Below the pieces are notes generated by a model. That model ran no database searches. It had not been told where the DNA came from and saw only the letters and a program-made list of their open reading frames with translations. From NCBI GenBank assembly GCA_963734635.1, contig CAVTIA010000011.1, forward strand, positions 1-64,000: a stretch of DNA of 64,000 nt. Reading direction: 5' to 3'. The translations under genes were made by a program, and so were the position numbers. The stretch is from DATCJA01 sp963734635. GTDB lineage: Bacteria > Acidobacteriota > Vicinamibacteria > Vicinamibacterales > UBA2999. Below, in pieces: positions 50,843-59,098 of the stretch. How positions within the stretch are numbered: the first letter of the stretch is position 1; each line of letters starts with the position of its first letter.

Positions 50843-51904
50843 ATGAGGCTGTTTCTCGCGGCGCTCACCCTGGTAATGGTAACTACTCCGGCCATGGCCC
50901 AGTGGATCGATCGGAAGACCCCGAACATCCCGCGCAGTGCGGACGGCAAGCCGAACCTCACGGCGCCCGCGCCGCGCGCGCCCGACGGGAAGCCTGATTT
51001 GAACGGGGTGTGGAACGGACCGGCCCCACAAGCCCGACCCGAAGTCGCCGACTTGCAGTCGTGGGTCATGGACCTCGCCCGCAAACACCAACAGGACTAC
51101 TACAAAGCGCGTCCCGCCTATCTGTGCCGACCGAGCGGACCCGAAGCGGAGAAGTTTGGCGGCTGGAAGCGCATCCTCCAGACGCCTACCGCTATCGCGA
51201 TTCTCAGCGACGACCTCACCTATCGCCTCATCCACATGGATGGCCGCACGCTGGAAGCGAACCCCGCTCCGAGCTGGACGGGATATTCCGTCGGGCGCTG
51301 GGAGGGCGACACGCTCGTCGTCGACAGTAACGGATTCAACGACAAGACGTGGGCGAGCCGCTACGGCGTCGTGCACACGGAGGCGATGCGGATGACGGAA
51401 CGCTACCGGCGATCCGACTTCGGCCACCTCCAATACGAGGTCACCTACACGGATCCGAAGGTGTACACGAAGCCGTGGAGCTTCAAGTCCGATATGCAGC
51501 TCGGCGCTGATACGGAAATGCTCGAAGCGATCTGCGAAAAGAGCAGCGACGAATGGGCCGGCACGCTCTCGGATGCCTCGGGCACCGGAGTGACCGTCGC
51601 GCCCGAAAAGCTGAAGGGGTACGTCGGCGTGTACAAAGGGATCTACAGCGGAAAGGAGCGGACGTACGAGGTTTCGCTCTCCAACGGCGCATTGATCGCC
51701 ACGATCCTTGGCGATGACGTCGAGGGCGGCCTCGGCGCCGCTGGCCTCGACGATGGCGCGCCGCGGCCCCTGATGGCGCTCTCTGACACGGTGTTCGAAG
51801 GTCTGGGACTCGGTTACCAGTTCATCGTGGACAGCAAAGGCGTGGCAACGCACATGGTAGTCGTGCACATATCCGGTCCGTATAAATATGCACGCGTGAA
51901 GTGA
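50843..51904 (+). CDS. Secreted (W)EGDTL-family protein, paralogue 2 of 3
   Basis: 353 residues from ATG 50843. Signal peptide MRLFLAALTLVMVTTPAMAQ. Block order is the same as paralogue 1: DGKPNLTAPAPRAPDGKPDL, YLCRPSGPEAEKFGGWKRIL, YSVGRWEGDTLVVDSNGFND, ERYRRSDFGHLQYEVTYTDP, LKGYVGVYKGIYSGKERTYE. The sequence CGGAGGGCTGTATGAGGCTG around the start is shared with paralogue 3, showing recent duplication. A small insert (GDDVEGGLGAAGLDDGAP) near the C-terminus is specific to this copy. Confidence 0.8.
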   Translation: MRLFLAALTLVMVTTPAMAQWIDRKTPNIPRSADGKPNLTAPAPRAPDGKPDLNGVWNGPAPQARPEVADLQSWVMDLARKHQQDYYKARPAYLCRPSGPEAEKFGGWKRILQTPTAIAILSDDLTYRLIHMDGRTLEANPAPSWTGYSVGRWEGDTLVVDSNGFNDKTWASRYGVVHTEAMRMTERYRRSDFGHLQYEVTYTDPKVYTKPWSFKSDMQLGADTEMLEAICEKSSDEWAGTLSDASGTGVTVAPEKLKGYVGVYKGIYSGKERTYEVSLSNGALIATILGDDVEGGLGAAGLDDGAPRPLMALSDTVFEGLGLGYQFIVDSKGVATHMVVVHISGPYKYARVK

Positions 51905-51933
51905 TGGGGGTTCGCTGACCTTCGTGAACCAGA

Positions 51934-51953
51934 GGGCCGGCGTGAGCCGGCCC
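51934..51953 (+). terminator. Hairpin between paralogues 2 and 3
   Basis: GGGCCGGC-GTGA-GCCGGCCC forms an 8-bp stem with a 4-base loop, followed by TTCGTGTCTGTT. It is a plausible weak intrinsic terminator or attenuator between the two tandem genes. Confidence 0.6.
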
Positions 51954-51976
51954 TTCGTGTCTGTTCGGAGGGCTGT

Positions 51977-53026
51977 ATGAGGCTGTTTCTCGCGGCGCTC
52001 GCTCTTCTCGTGGCAACCACCCCGGCCCGTGCCCAATGGGTCGACCGGAAGACCCCCGATATTCCGCGCAAGGCCGATGGCACTCCGAACCTCACCGCAA
52101 CCGCGCCGCGCGCGCCAAACGGGAAGCCGGATTTCACGGGCGTGTGGAATTCGGAGCCTCCAGCCTCGCGTCCCGTTGCCGCTGACCTGCAGGCGTGGGT
52201 CAACGACCTCGTCCGCCAGCGGCAGCAGGAGTACTTCAAGGCGCGCCCCGCGTACCAGTGTCTGCCGAGTGGGCCGGAGGCGGAAAAGTTTGGCGGCTGG
52301 AAGCGCATCCTGCAGACGTCTTCCGCCATGGCGATTCTGAGCGACGACCTCACCTATCGCGTGATCCACATGGATGGCCGCACGCTCGAAGCGAACCCCG
52401 CACCGAACTGGATGGGATATTCGGTCGGCCGCTGGGAGGGCGACACGCTTGTCGTCGACAGCAACGGATTCAATGAGAAGACGTGGGCGAGCCGCTACGG
52501 GGTCTCGCACACGGAGGCGCTGCGGATGACGGAACGCTATCGGCGCTCCGACTTCGGTCACCTGCAGGTGGAGGTGACGTTCACAGACCCGCGCGTGTTC
52601 GTGAAGCCGTGGAGTGTCAACCTCGAAATGGAGCTCGCTGCTGATACGGAAATGCTCGAGGCGATCTGCGAAAAGAGCAGCGACGAATGGGCCGGCGGTC
52701 TCTCGGACGCGGCGAATCAGGCCATATCCGTGCCGTCAGATGTGCTCGCCAAGTACGTCGGCGTTTACAGCGGGCTCTACCAGGGGAATAAGCGAACGGT
52801 CGAAGTGACGCTCTCGGGTGGCGAATTAATCGCCACGCTCGTCAGCGACGAGGCGCTCAAGGGAGCCATCCCCCCCGCCGTACCAAGAACGCTGATACCA
52901 CAGTCACAGACACTGTTCGAAGGACTGGGACTCGGTTACCAGTTCATCGTCGATGACAAGGGTGTCGCTACTGCGGTCGTGGAGATTCACGTATCAGGGC
53001 CGTATAGGTACGCACGCCAGCGGTAA
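51977..53026 (+). CDS. Secreted (W)EGDTL-family protein, paralogue 3 of 3
   Basis: 349 residues from ATG 51977, with CGGAGGGCTGT upstream. Signal peptide MRLFLAALALLVATTPARAQ. Blocks are DGTPNLTATAPRAPNGKPDF, YQCLPSGPEAEKFGGWKRIL, LTYRVIHMDGRTLEANPAPN, YSVGRWEGDTLVVDSNGFNE, ERYRRSDFGHLQVEVTFTDP, LAKYVGVYSGLYQGNKRTVE. Closest to paralogue 2. An intact tandem triplication with all blocks kept argues that each copy is functional and perhaps specialised in substrate or partner. Confidence 0.8.
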   Translation: MRLFLAALALLVATTPARAQWVDRKTPDIPRKADGTPNLTATAPRAPNGKPDFTGVWNSEPPASRPVAADLQAWVNDLVRQRQQEYFKARPAYQCLPSGPEAEKFGGWKRILQTSSAMAILSDDLTYRVIHMDGRTLEANPAPNWMGYSVGRWEGDTLVVDSNGFNEKTWASRYGVSHTEALRMTERYRRSDFGHLQVEVTFTDPRVFVKPWSVNLEMELAADTEMLEAICEKSSDEWAGGLSDAANQAISVPSDVLAKYVGVYSGLYQGNKRTVEVTLSGGELIATLVSDEALKGAIPPAVPRTLIPQSQTLFEGLGLGYQFIVDDKGVATAVVEIHVSGPYRYARQR

Positions 53027-53076
53027 CCGGCAGCTGGCACGTTGTCCGTGGTCGCACGCAAGTTGTACCAAGCAAG

Positions 53077-53108
53077 TCGTACGTAGTGTCCGGCTTTAGC
53101 CGGACCGT
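53077..53108. repeat. REP-like palindrome GTCCGGC-TTTA-GCCGGAC
   Basis: A perfect palindrome at 53088-53105 with the lead GTCGTACGTAGT just before it. It lies between paralogue 3 and the SDR gene. Confidence 0.9.
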
Positions 53109-53136
53109 GGGCGACGCCTGAGACTGAGGTTCTCGT

Positions 53137-53845
53137 ATGAATCTGAAGGGCGCGACAGCATTGGTAACAGGCGGATCGAGAGGCATCGGCTTCGCGGTCG
53201 CAAAGACGTTGGTGGAGGCCGGCGCGAAGGTCGCGATTACGGGCCGCGACAAGAATCAACTGGTCGCCGCGAGTAATGCGATCGACGCTCATCCCATCCA
53301 GGCGGACGTCGCACAGGAGGCGGACGTTCTCCGCACGCTACACGGAACTGTTTCGAGCATTCGATCACCTCGACATACTCGTGAACAATGCGGGTATCGG
53401 CGTGATCCGGCCGCTCGTCGAGATGGATCGCGCCAGCGTCGAGCGGGTGTTCGCAACCAACGTCGTCGGCGCCATGCTCATGGCACGGGAAGCGGCCAGG
53501 CATTTCATCGAGCGCAAGAGCGGCAACATCGTCAACATCGGTTCCACTGCGGCCGTCAGAGGTGCAGCGAACGGCACCGCCTACTATGGCAGCAAGTTCG
53601 CGCTGCGCGGGATGACGGAGTGCTGGCGCGCCGAGCTGCGGCAGTTCAACGTGCGCGTGATCCTGGTGAACCCCAGCGAGGTGCTCACGGACTTCTACGC
53701 GACGGCCGGGCTGCCTCAGAACAAGCAGAACCCGACGAAACTGCGCGGCGAAGAGGTTGCACACGCGGTCCGCTCGGCGCTCGAGATGGACGACCGGGGG
53801 TTCATCACCGAGCTGACCGTCTTTGCCACAAATCCTAAAGACTGA
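53137..53845 (+). pseudogene. Short-chain dehydrogenase/reductase (single-base frameshift)
   Basis: The ATG at 53137 starts MNLKGATALVTGGSRGIGFA with the TGxxxGIG cofactor loop and GRDKNQLVAA. An extra base near 53337 breaks the frame. The rest follows in another frame: HLDILVNNAGIGVIRPLVEM (NNAG), NIVNIGSTAAVRGAANGTAY (catalytic Ser) and YYGSKFALRGM (Tyr and Lys). Joined length is about 235 residues, normal for SDRs. An NAD(P)-dependent oxidoreductase with unknown substrate. Confidence 0.85.
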
Positions 53846-53857
53846 AATACTCGTAGC

Positions 53858-53877
53858 GCGCAGGCTTCAGCCTGCGC
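53858..53877. repeat. Second palindrome class GCGCAGGC-TTCA-GCCTGCGC
   Basis: A perfect 8-bp stem with a TTCA loop, preceded by TCGTA. It shares the central GGCTTCAGCC with the GTCCGGC palindromes but has different outer arms. It lies 12 bp after the SDR stop and could act as its terminator. Confidence 0.8.
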
Positions 53878-53904
53878 CGCGATAGATGAAAAGGAGACCC
53901 CCCA

Positions 53905-54966
53905 ATGGGTAGCAGGACGACAAGCAGAATTCTGATGTGTCTGGTCGCAGTGCTGGTGGTTGCCTCAGAGGCCCTTGGCCAGGCTCCGGCCGCGGCGCCG
54001 CGCCGGTCTATCGAGCGGATAAGCGGTGACGTCTATACAGCTACCAACAACAATCACCGCACCGTATTCCTGGTTACGAAAGAAGGCATCGTCCTCGCGG
54101 ACCCCATCAACGCCGACTTCGCGAAGTGGATCAAGGGGGAGTTCGCCACGCGCTTCAAGGTTCCGGTCAAATATGTCGTCTACAGCCACCACCATTGGGA
54201 CCATGCCTCCGGCGGGGATATCTTCGCAGACACCGCGCAATTCGTGGGTCACGCGAACATGCGCTCGCACCTGGCAATGCCACCAGCTTCCACCACGCTC
54301 TCGCAGGTCGTCGGGCAGTACCAGCCCGTGGCGACGCTCGACGCGAACAAGAACGGGGTGGTTGAAAAGAGCGAAGCCTCAAGCATCGGGGCGGAGTTCG
54401 AGGCATTCGACGCCAACAAGGACGGCAGGCTCAGTGGCGCCGAAGTCGTACGCGGACCGGTGAGTTTCGTGCGTCCTCCCGACATCACGTACACGGACAA
54501 GCGTCAAATCACTCTGGGCGGTAAGCGGGTGGACATCAGCTGGGTTGGCGATATGAATCACTCGAGGGACTCGAGCTTCATTGCGTTTCCCGATGAAAGC
54601 GTGCTGTTCATGGTCGATTTCATCTCGTTCCGGCGACTTCCAAATCGGGAGATGGACTACGAAGACGGCAAGTTCGACGGCTGGATGACGGCCATCGGCA
54701 AAGCGGAGAAGATGGCCGCCGGGTTCAAGTTCGTGGCCACGGGCCATGGTCCGGTGGGCACGGTGAAGGACATTACGGCGTGGCGGGAGTACTTCGAGAA
54801 ATTGCGAACCCAGGTTGCCGCCGGGATCAAAGCGGGCCAGACGCTGGAGCAGATGCAGCAGAGCATCAAGATGGCTGAGTACAGCAAATGGGACGGGTTC
54901 GACTGGGTCCCCTTGAACGTGCTCGGCATGTACCACTTCCTGACTGACAAGCCGGCCGTTCGTTAG
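53905..54966 (+). CDS. Exported metallo-beta-lactamase-fold protein with two EF-hand loops
   Basis: 353 residues. Signal peptide RILMCLVAVLVVASEALGQ. MBL metal motif YVVYSHHHWDHASGGDIF (HHHWDH at 95-100). Between this and the next metal region sit two canonical EF-hand loops, DANKNGVVEKSE (146-157) and DANKDGRLSGAE (169-180), each with D1, N3, N/D5, G6, hydrophobic 8 and E12. The MBL fold resumes with ITLGGKRVDISWVGDMNHSR, VLFMVDFISF and FVATGHGPVGTVKDI. Calcium could modulate this periplasmic hydrolase. Function unknown. A terminator hairpin follows. Confidence 0.9.
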   Translation: MGSRTTSRILMCLVAVLVVASEALGQAPAAAPRRSIERISGDVYTATNNNHRTVFLVTKEGIVLADPINADFAKWIKGEFATRFKVPVKYVVYSHHHWDHASGGDIFADTAQFVGHANMRSHLAMPPASTTLSQVVGQYQPVATLDANKNGVVEKSEASSIGAEFEAFDANKDGRLSGAEVVRGPVSFVRPPDITYTDKRQITLGGKRVDISWVGDMNHSRDSSFIAFPDESVLFMVDFISFRRLPNREMDYEDGKFDGWMTAIGKAEKMAAGFKFVATGHGPVGTVKDITAWREYFEKLRTQVAAGIKAGQTLEQMQQSIKMAEYSKWDGFDWVPLNVLGMYHFLTDKPAVR

Positions 54967-54982
54967 TCCTTTTTCGCGAGTG

Positions 54983-55006
54983 GGGCGGGTCCTTTCGGAC
55001 CCGCCC
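54983..55006 (+). terminator. Rho-independent-like terminator after the EF-hand MBL gene
   Basis: GGGCGGGTCC-TTTC-GGACCCGCCC forms a perfect 10-bp stem with a 4-base loop, 17 bp after the stop, followed by TGTTGCGG. Confidence 0.75.
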
Positions 55007-55187
55007 TGTTGCGGCTCAACCATCCACATCCCTTCGCCGTCGGGTTTGAATCGAGCGGCAAACGTACGAGGGTTCCATCAAAAGCTTCGGGCATGAGATG
55101 TGCTCGCCAGCGACGGTCGGCGTACGGGCACGCCTTTGCTAGCGGCCGTTCCCCTCACGCCATAACCGCTGAAGAGGTTGGCCCGCG

Positions 55188-56146
55188 GTGTCGACGCGCC
55201 TGAAGCGCTTCATCCTGCTCTCGTTATTCCTTCTCGGTGTCGAGATGGTGTTCGCCGCCCGAAGGGCGGATGCGCAGGACCTCGGTCACAAGCTGCCAGG
55301 TCTGATCGGGCTCGATGCCGGAAGGATCCCTCAACCCGGACTGTACGCGATCGATCGCGTGGTCTGGTACGAGGCCGACCGAGGTGCGCGATCGGCGGGG
55401 CAATCGGATTCCTGTCGGCGATCTGGGGCTGTTGGGAATTTCAAACGCCGCGGGCCTTTCGTACACGCTCCAGCGAGGCTCGAGATCGTTTACCGCAACC
55501 GTCGCCGCGCCGCTGACCCGCTTGAGGCTCGACATTCACGATCGCCCGGAGGCGAGCGTCGATCGGTTCGGGTTGGGCGACATCTACATTCAGCCCGCGC
55601 GCGTGGGTTGGCGCCGCGATCGAGTGGATCTCGTTGGCTCCTACGGCCTCTATATTCCGACTGGCACTTCTCCGTTGGCGGGAGGCAGCGGGCTCAGTGC
55701 GGGTCACGTCACGAACGAGTTCTCCGCGGGCGGCACGATCTTCGCCGACCGAAACAGGACCGCCTTTCTCACCGCACTTACGAGCTACGACCTGAATCTC
55801 CGCAAACGTGGCGTCGACATTACCCGCGGCGACACGTTGCAGGTGCAGGGAGGAGCAGGGGCGAGGCTGCTCAACGGCGTTGTCGAAGCGGGTCTGGCAT
55901 TCCACGGCCTCTGGCAGGTTCGCGACGACCGGGGCGCCGATCTTCCCAGCGTGCTCCGCGGAGCCCGCGATCGCGTCTATGGACTTGGACCCGATGTCGC
56001 GGTGCTCCTTCAAAGCCATTCAATCGCAAGTCCGGGTTCGCTACGAATGGGACATGGGCGTCCGATCGCGTCCGCAAGGCCATCTGCTCGTCGTCGGACT
56101 CAACATCACCCTGCATCGCCCGGAGCGGTCATCATCGCGACGGTGA
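55188..56146 (+). pseudogene. Outer-membrane transporter-like beta-barrel, SphA/COG4313-like (two frameshifts)
   Basis: GTG 55188 (STRLKRFILLSLFLLGVEMV, signal peptide). Extra bases near 55383 (GG) and 56007 (CC) break the frame. The joined protein reads AGRIPQPGLYAIDRVVWYEA, then NRIPVGDLGLLGISNAAGLS, GLGDIYIQPARVGWRRDRVD, YGLYIPTGTSPLAGGSGLSA, and ends RVRYEWDMGVRSRPQGHLLV and VGLNITLHRPERSSSRR. The alternating aromatic/polar strands fit the COG4313/SphA family of barrels implicated in uptake of aromatic or hydrophobic compounds. About 318 residues. Confidence 0.7.
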
Positions 56147-56250
56147 CGATGGGAGCAACCGTGTGCCGGTTCGAACTGAACCATCGGCCGAGGCGCCGAT
56201 TAGGGCTCGCCTCGCGCCCCGCAAAGGGGTTATTGTTGTTCTCACCCCCG

Positions 56251-57288
56251 ATGGCCGCGCTGCGATTCGCGGTTCTGGCGCTGCTTCTCCTGACGCCAAC
56301 GACTCTTTCGGCCCGGAGTCTCGATATCTATTTCATCGACGTCGAAGGGGGCCAGGCCACGCTCATCGTGACGCCCGCCGGTGAGTCACTGCTGATTGAT
56401 GCCGGGTATGGACGCGACAGCCGCGATCCTGACCGAATCCTGGCAGCCCTGCGGGACGCGGGTCTGGAGCGCCTCGATTTCCTTCTGGTCACCCATTTTC
56501 ACAATGACCATGTCGGCGGAGTTCCGGAACTGGCAACGCGGATTCCAATCGGAACGTTCATCGACTACGGCGATCCGCTCGGCACTCCGTACGGGGCCGA
56601 TCGGATGACTCTGCGAAGTTTTGCGTTGTATGAACCGGTGCGGAAGGACCGCCCCCATCTGACACCGCAACCCGGCGAACGTCTGCCGCTCGCTGGCGTC
56701 GATGCCACCGTCGTCAGCTCGGGAGGAACCCTGTTGTCCACTCCGCTGCCCGGCGGGGGTCAACCTAACGCGGCGTGCGCGAACCTCGAACATCATCCGG
56801 AGGATGGCACCGAAAATTTCCGATCCCTCGGCATCGTGCTCAGATATGGCGCGTTCGGCTTTCTCGACGTCGGCGACCTCAGTGGTGACACGCTCCCCAA
56901 GCTGTTCTGCCCACGCAATCTGATCGGTGAAGTCTCCGTGTACCTCATCGCGCATCACGGCAATTACGACAGCGACACACCTGCCGTCTACTCGGCCCTG
57001 AACCCGCGTGTGGCCGTGATGAACAACGGCCCGACCAAGGGGGGCGATCCGTGGACCTTTAAGACAGTTCGTTCTCGGCCAAACATCGATTTGTGGCAGC
57101 TGCACACATCGGGGCATCCGCAGGCGCAGAATTCGGCGGATGACCTCATTGCGAACGTCGATGGTCAGGAGTGTGAGGGCCACTGGATCAAATTGACCGC
57201 GAGCGACGCCGGCAGTTTCACGATCACCAATGGACGTACGGGCCAGACGCGGACGTACGCAGCAGAATCCGGACGCGAGAGTCACTAA
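56251..57288 (+). CDS. Exported metallo-beta-lactamase-fold protein, ComEC/Rec2-C-terminal-like
   Basis: 345 residues from ATG 56251; signal peptide MAALRFAVLALLLLTPTTLS. SLDIYFIDVEGGQATLIVTP, LLIDAGYG, LLVTHFHNDHVGGVPEL (H-x-H-x-D-H) and LIAHHGNYDSDTPAVYSALN are the standard ComEC-type MBL blocks (compare MHKLDVGQGD-like starts). No competence membrane domain is attached, so a stand-alone exported hydrolase is likely. The open frame upstream of the ATG belongs to the preceding barrel gene's wrong frame. Confidence 0.85.
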   Translation: MAALRFAVLALLLLTPTTLSARSLDIYFIDVEGGQATLIVTPAGESLLIDAGYGRDSRDPDRILAALRDAGLERLDFLLVTHFHNDHVGGVPELATRIPIGTFIDYGDPLGTPYGADRMTLRSFALYEPVRKDRPHLTPQPGERLPLAGVDATVVSSGGTLLSTPLPGGGQPNAACANLEHHPEDGTENFRSLGIVLRYGAFGFLDVGDLSGDTLPKLFCPRNLIGEVSVYLIAHHGNYDSDTPAVYSALNPRVAVMNNGPTKGGDPWTFKTVRSRPNIDLWQLHTSGHPQAQNSADDLIANVDGQECEGHWIKLTASDAGSFTITNGRTGQTRTYAAESGRESH

Positions 57289-57418
57289 GTGACGTGGGAA
57301 ACACGTAAGTCAAGAGTCAAAGGTCAGCCGCTGCAGCACCCCTCCTGATTCAGATACAGTAGGACCCCGCGTCCCCCATCAGAAATGCGCCTCGCAAGGC
57401 AGGAATCGAAGGAAGGGT

Positions 57419-59098
57419 ATGGAGAGCGTGTCAAACCGAGCGGTGGTGGTGAGGTGGACCGTCCTGGCAGCCGCTCTCGCGCTCCTCAACCTCTCACTTA
57501 CGTTTGTCAATGTGTGGCCCACCCTGTTTGTGCGGCTGACCGGTGCGGTATCGATCGAGACTGCGCTCCTCGTTCTTGTCATCGTCCTCATTCGAGTCCG
57601 GATCGGTCCTCCGTCGCGCACCGCTCTTCGAACGCTGGGAGTGCTGTGGGTCGTTCTGGTCGTCGGTCGTTACGCCGATGTCACCTCACGGTCGTTGTAC
57701 GGGCGGGATATCAATCTGTACTGGGACGCCCGCTACATGCCCGATGTCAGTTCGATGCTCGCCGTCGTCGCGGAGCCGTGGATGGTCGCCGCTGTCGTCG
57801 CCAGTGCGCTGCTTCTCCCCCTGGTCGCCTATGTCCTCATTCGCTGGGCACTTGGTTGCGTGAGCGATGCAACCCACGACCGTTGGGCCCGACGAGCGCT
57901 GACGGCGCTGGGCACAGCGGTGCTGGCGTGCGGCATCGCGCAGCGTGTCGACGCACGGATACCCGAGGTGCTCGAGATCGCGGCACCGGTGACACCGGTC
58001 TTCATGAACCAGGCGAGCCGGTTTGTCTACGAGTTGAGTGGCGCGGGCATGCGCGCTCTCCCTCCGGCGACACCCATCGCGTCGGACCTCGCTCGGGTGC
58101 GGGGGGCGGATGTCTTCCTCATCTTCATCGAGTCGTACGGCCAGGTAAGCTGGGATCGTCCGGCGTTCGTCACCGCGCTCGCATCCAGCCGCGCCGGCCT
58201 GGAGGCCGCCATTCGCGACACCGGTCGCGAGGTCGTTTCCGCGAGCGTTGAATCATCCACGTTTGGAGGCGAGTCGTGGCTCGCGCACATCAGCCTGCTG
58301 ACCGGCGCTGACGTGCGCGATCAGGATACGAACGTCCGATTGATGGCCCAGCCGCGCGACACCATGGTCACAGCCTTCGCACGCCAGGGATACCGGACCG
58401 TGGCCGTCATGCCGGGACTCCAGCGCGAATGGCCCGAGGGACGGTTCTACCGGTTCGACCAGGTCTATGGTGCGCACGAGCTCGGTTATCGCGGGCCACC
58501 ATTCGGATGGTGGGACATCACGGATCAGTACGTCCTGGCGCGCCTGGATGCGCTCCTGGGGAGCCGTCCGTCGGGGCAGCCGCTGTTCGTCTTCTTCCCG
58601 ACGATCAGCACTCATACGCCGTTCACGCCGACGCCTCCGTATCAGCCTGACTGGAAGAGGATTCTGACAACGACGCCGTACGACGCCGACGAGCTGGATC
58701 GCGCGTGGTCACAGCCGCCGGACTGGCTCAATCTCGGCCCCGGCTACACACAGGCGCTCGATTACATTCACGCCACACTTGCCGGCTACCTCCGCCTGCA
58801 CGCCAGGCGTGACTTCGTGATGATTCTCGTCGGTGATCATCAGCCGCCCGCCGCCGTCAGCGGCGAGGACGCCTCGTGGGACGTGCCGATGCACGTGATC
58901 GCCAGCCCCAGCCGCCGCGAGCTCCTTGAGCGCCTGCTCCAGCACGGGTTCCGCAATGGACTTGCACCGACGACGCAGCCTTTGATGAAGATCAACGCGA
59001 TGCTGCCGGTCTTGCTGGACGGCTTTGGGGACGCTAGACGTCTTGAAGGCCGCCTGAGGCGGAGCCTCGCTAGCAGTAATCTGGCGGCGCATCGATGA
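57419..59098 (+). CDS. LTA-synthase-like membrane phosphotransferase (alkaline phosphatase superfamily)
   Basis: 559 residues. Four to five N-terminal helices (AAALALLNLSLTFVNVWPTL, LLVLVIVLIRVRIG, MVAAVVASALLLPLVAYVLI) anchor a periplasmic catalytic domain. The latter has VFLIFIESYGQVSW (metal Glu), SSTFGGESWLAHISLLTG (candidate Ser/Thr nucleophile), FFPTISTHTPFTPTPPYQPD (metal His) and FVMILVGDHQPPAAVSG (metal Asp-His). Relatives transfer glycerol- or ethanolamine-phosphate to surface polymers. Its 3' end overlaps the convergent methyltransferase gene by 29 bp. It is probably linked in role to the adjacent glycan cluster. Confidence 0.85.
   Translation: MESVSNRAVVVRWTVLAAALALLNLSLTFVNVWPTLFVRLTGAVSIETALLVLVIVLIRVRIGPPSRTALRTLGVLWVVLVVGRYADVTSRSLYGRDINLYWDARYMPDVSSMLAVVAEPWMVAAVVASALLLPLVAYVLIRWALGCVSDATHDRWARRALTALGTAVLACGIAQRVDARIPEVLEIAAPVTPVFMNQASRFVYELSGAGMRALPPATPIASDLARVRGADVFLIFIESYGQVSWDRPAFVTALASSRAGLEAAIRDTGREVVSASVESSTFGGESWLAHISLLTGADVRDQDTNVRLMAQPRDTMVTAFARQGYRTVAVMPGLQREWPEGRFYRFDQVYGAHELGYRGPPFGWWDITDQYVLARLDALLGSRPSGQPLFVFFPTISTHTPFTPTPPYQPDWKRILTTTPYDADELDRAWSQPPDWLNLGPGYTQALDYIHATLAGYLRLHARRDFVMILVGDHQPPAAVSGEDASWDVPMHVIASPSRRELLERLLQHGFRNGLAPTTQPLMKINAMLPVLLDGFGDARRLEGRLRRSLASSNLAAHR

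Noticed and set aside
50591..52561. 656-codon open frame on the minus strand across the tandem paralogues
   Set aside because: It is antisense to three clear signal-peptide proteins, has His/Arg-rich shadow composition and repeats only because the sense genes are repeated.
55188..56384. Single 398-codon protein from the barrel gene start
   Set aside because: After about residue 66 the frame has no family similarity and the barrel sequence continues in another frame; the long frame is an artefact of an extra base near 55383.
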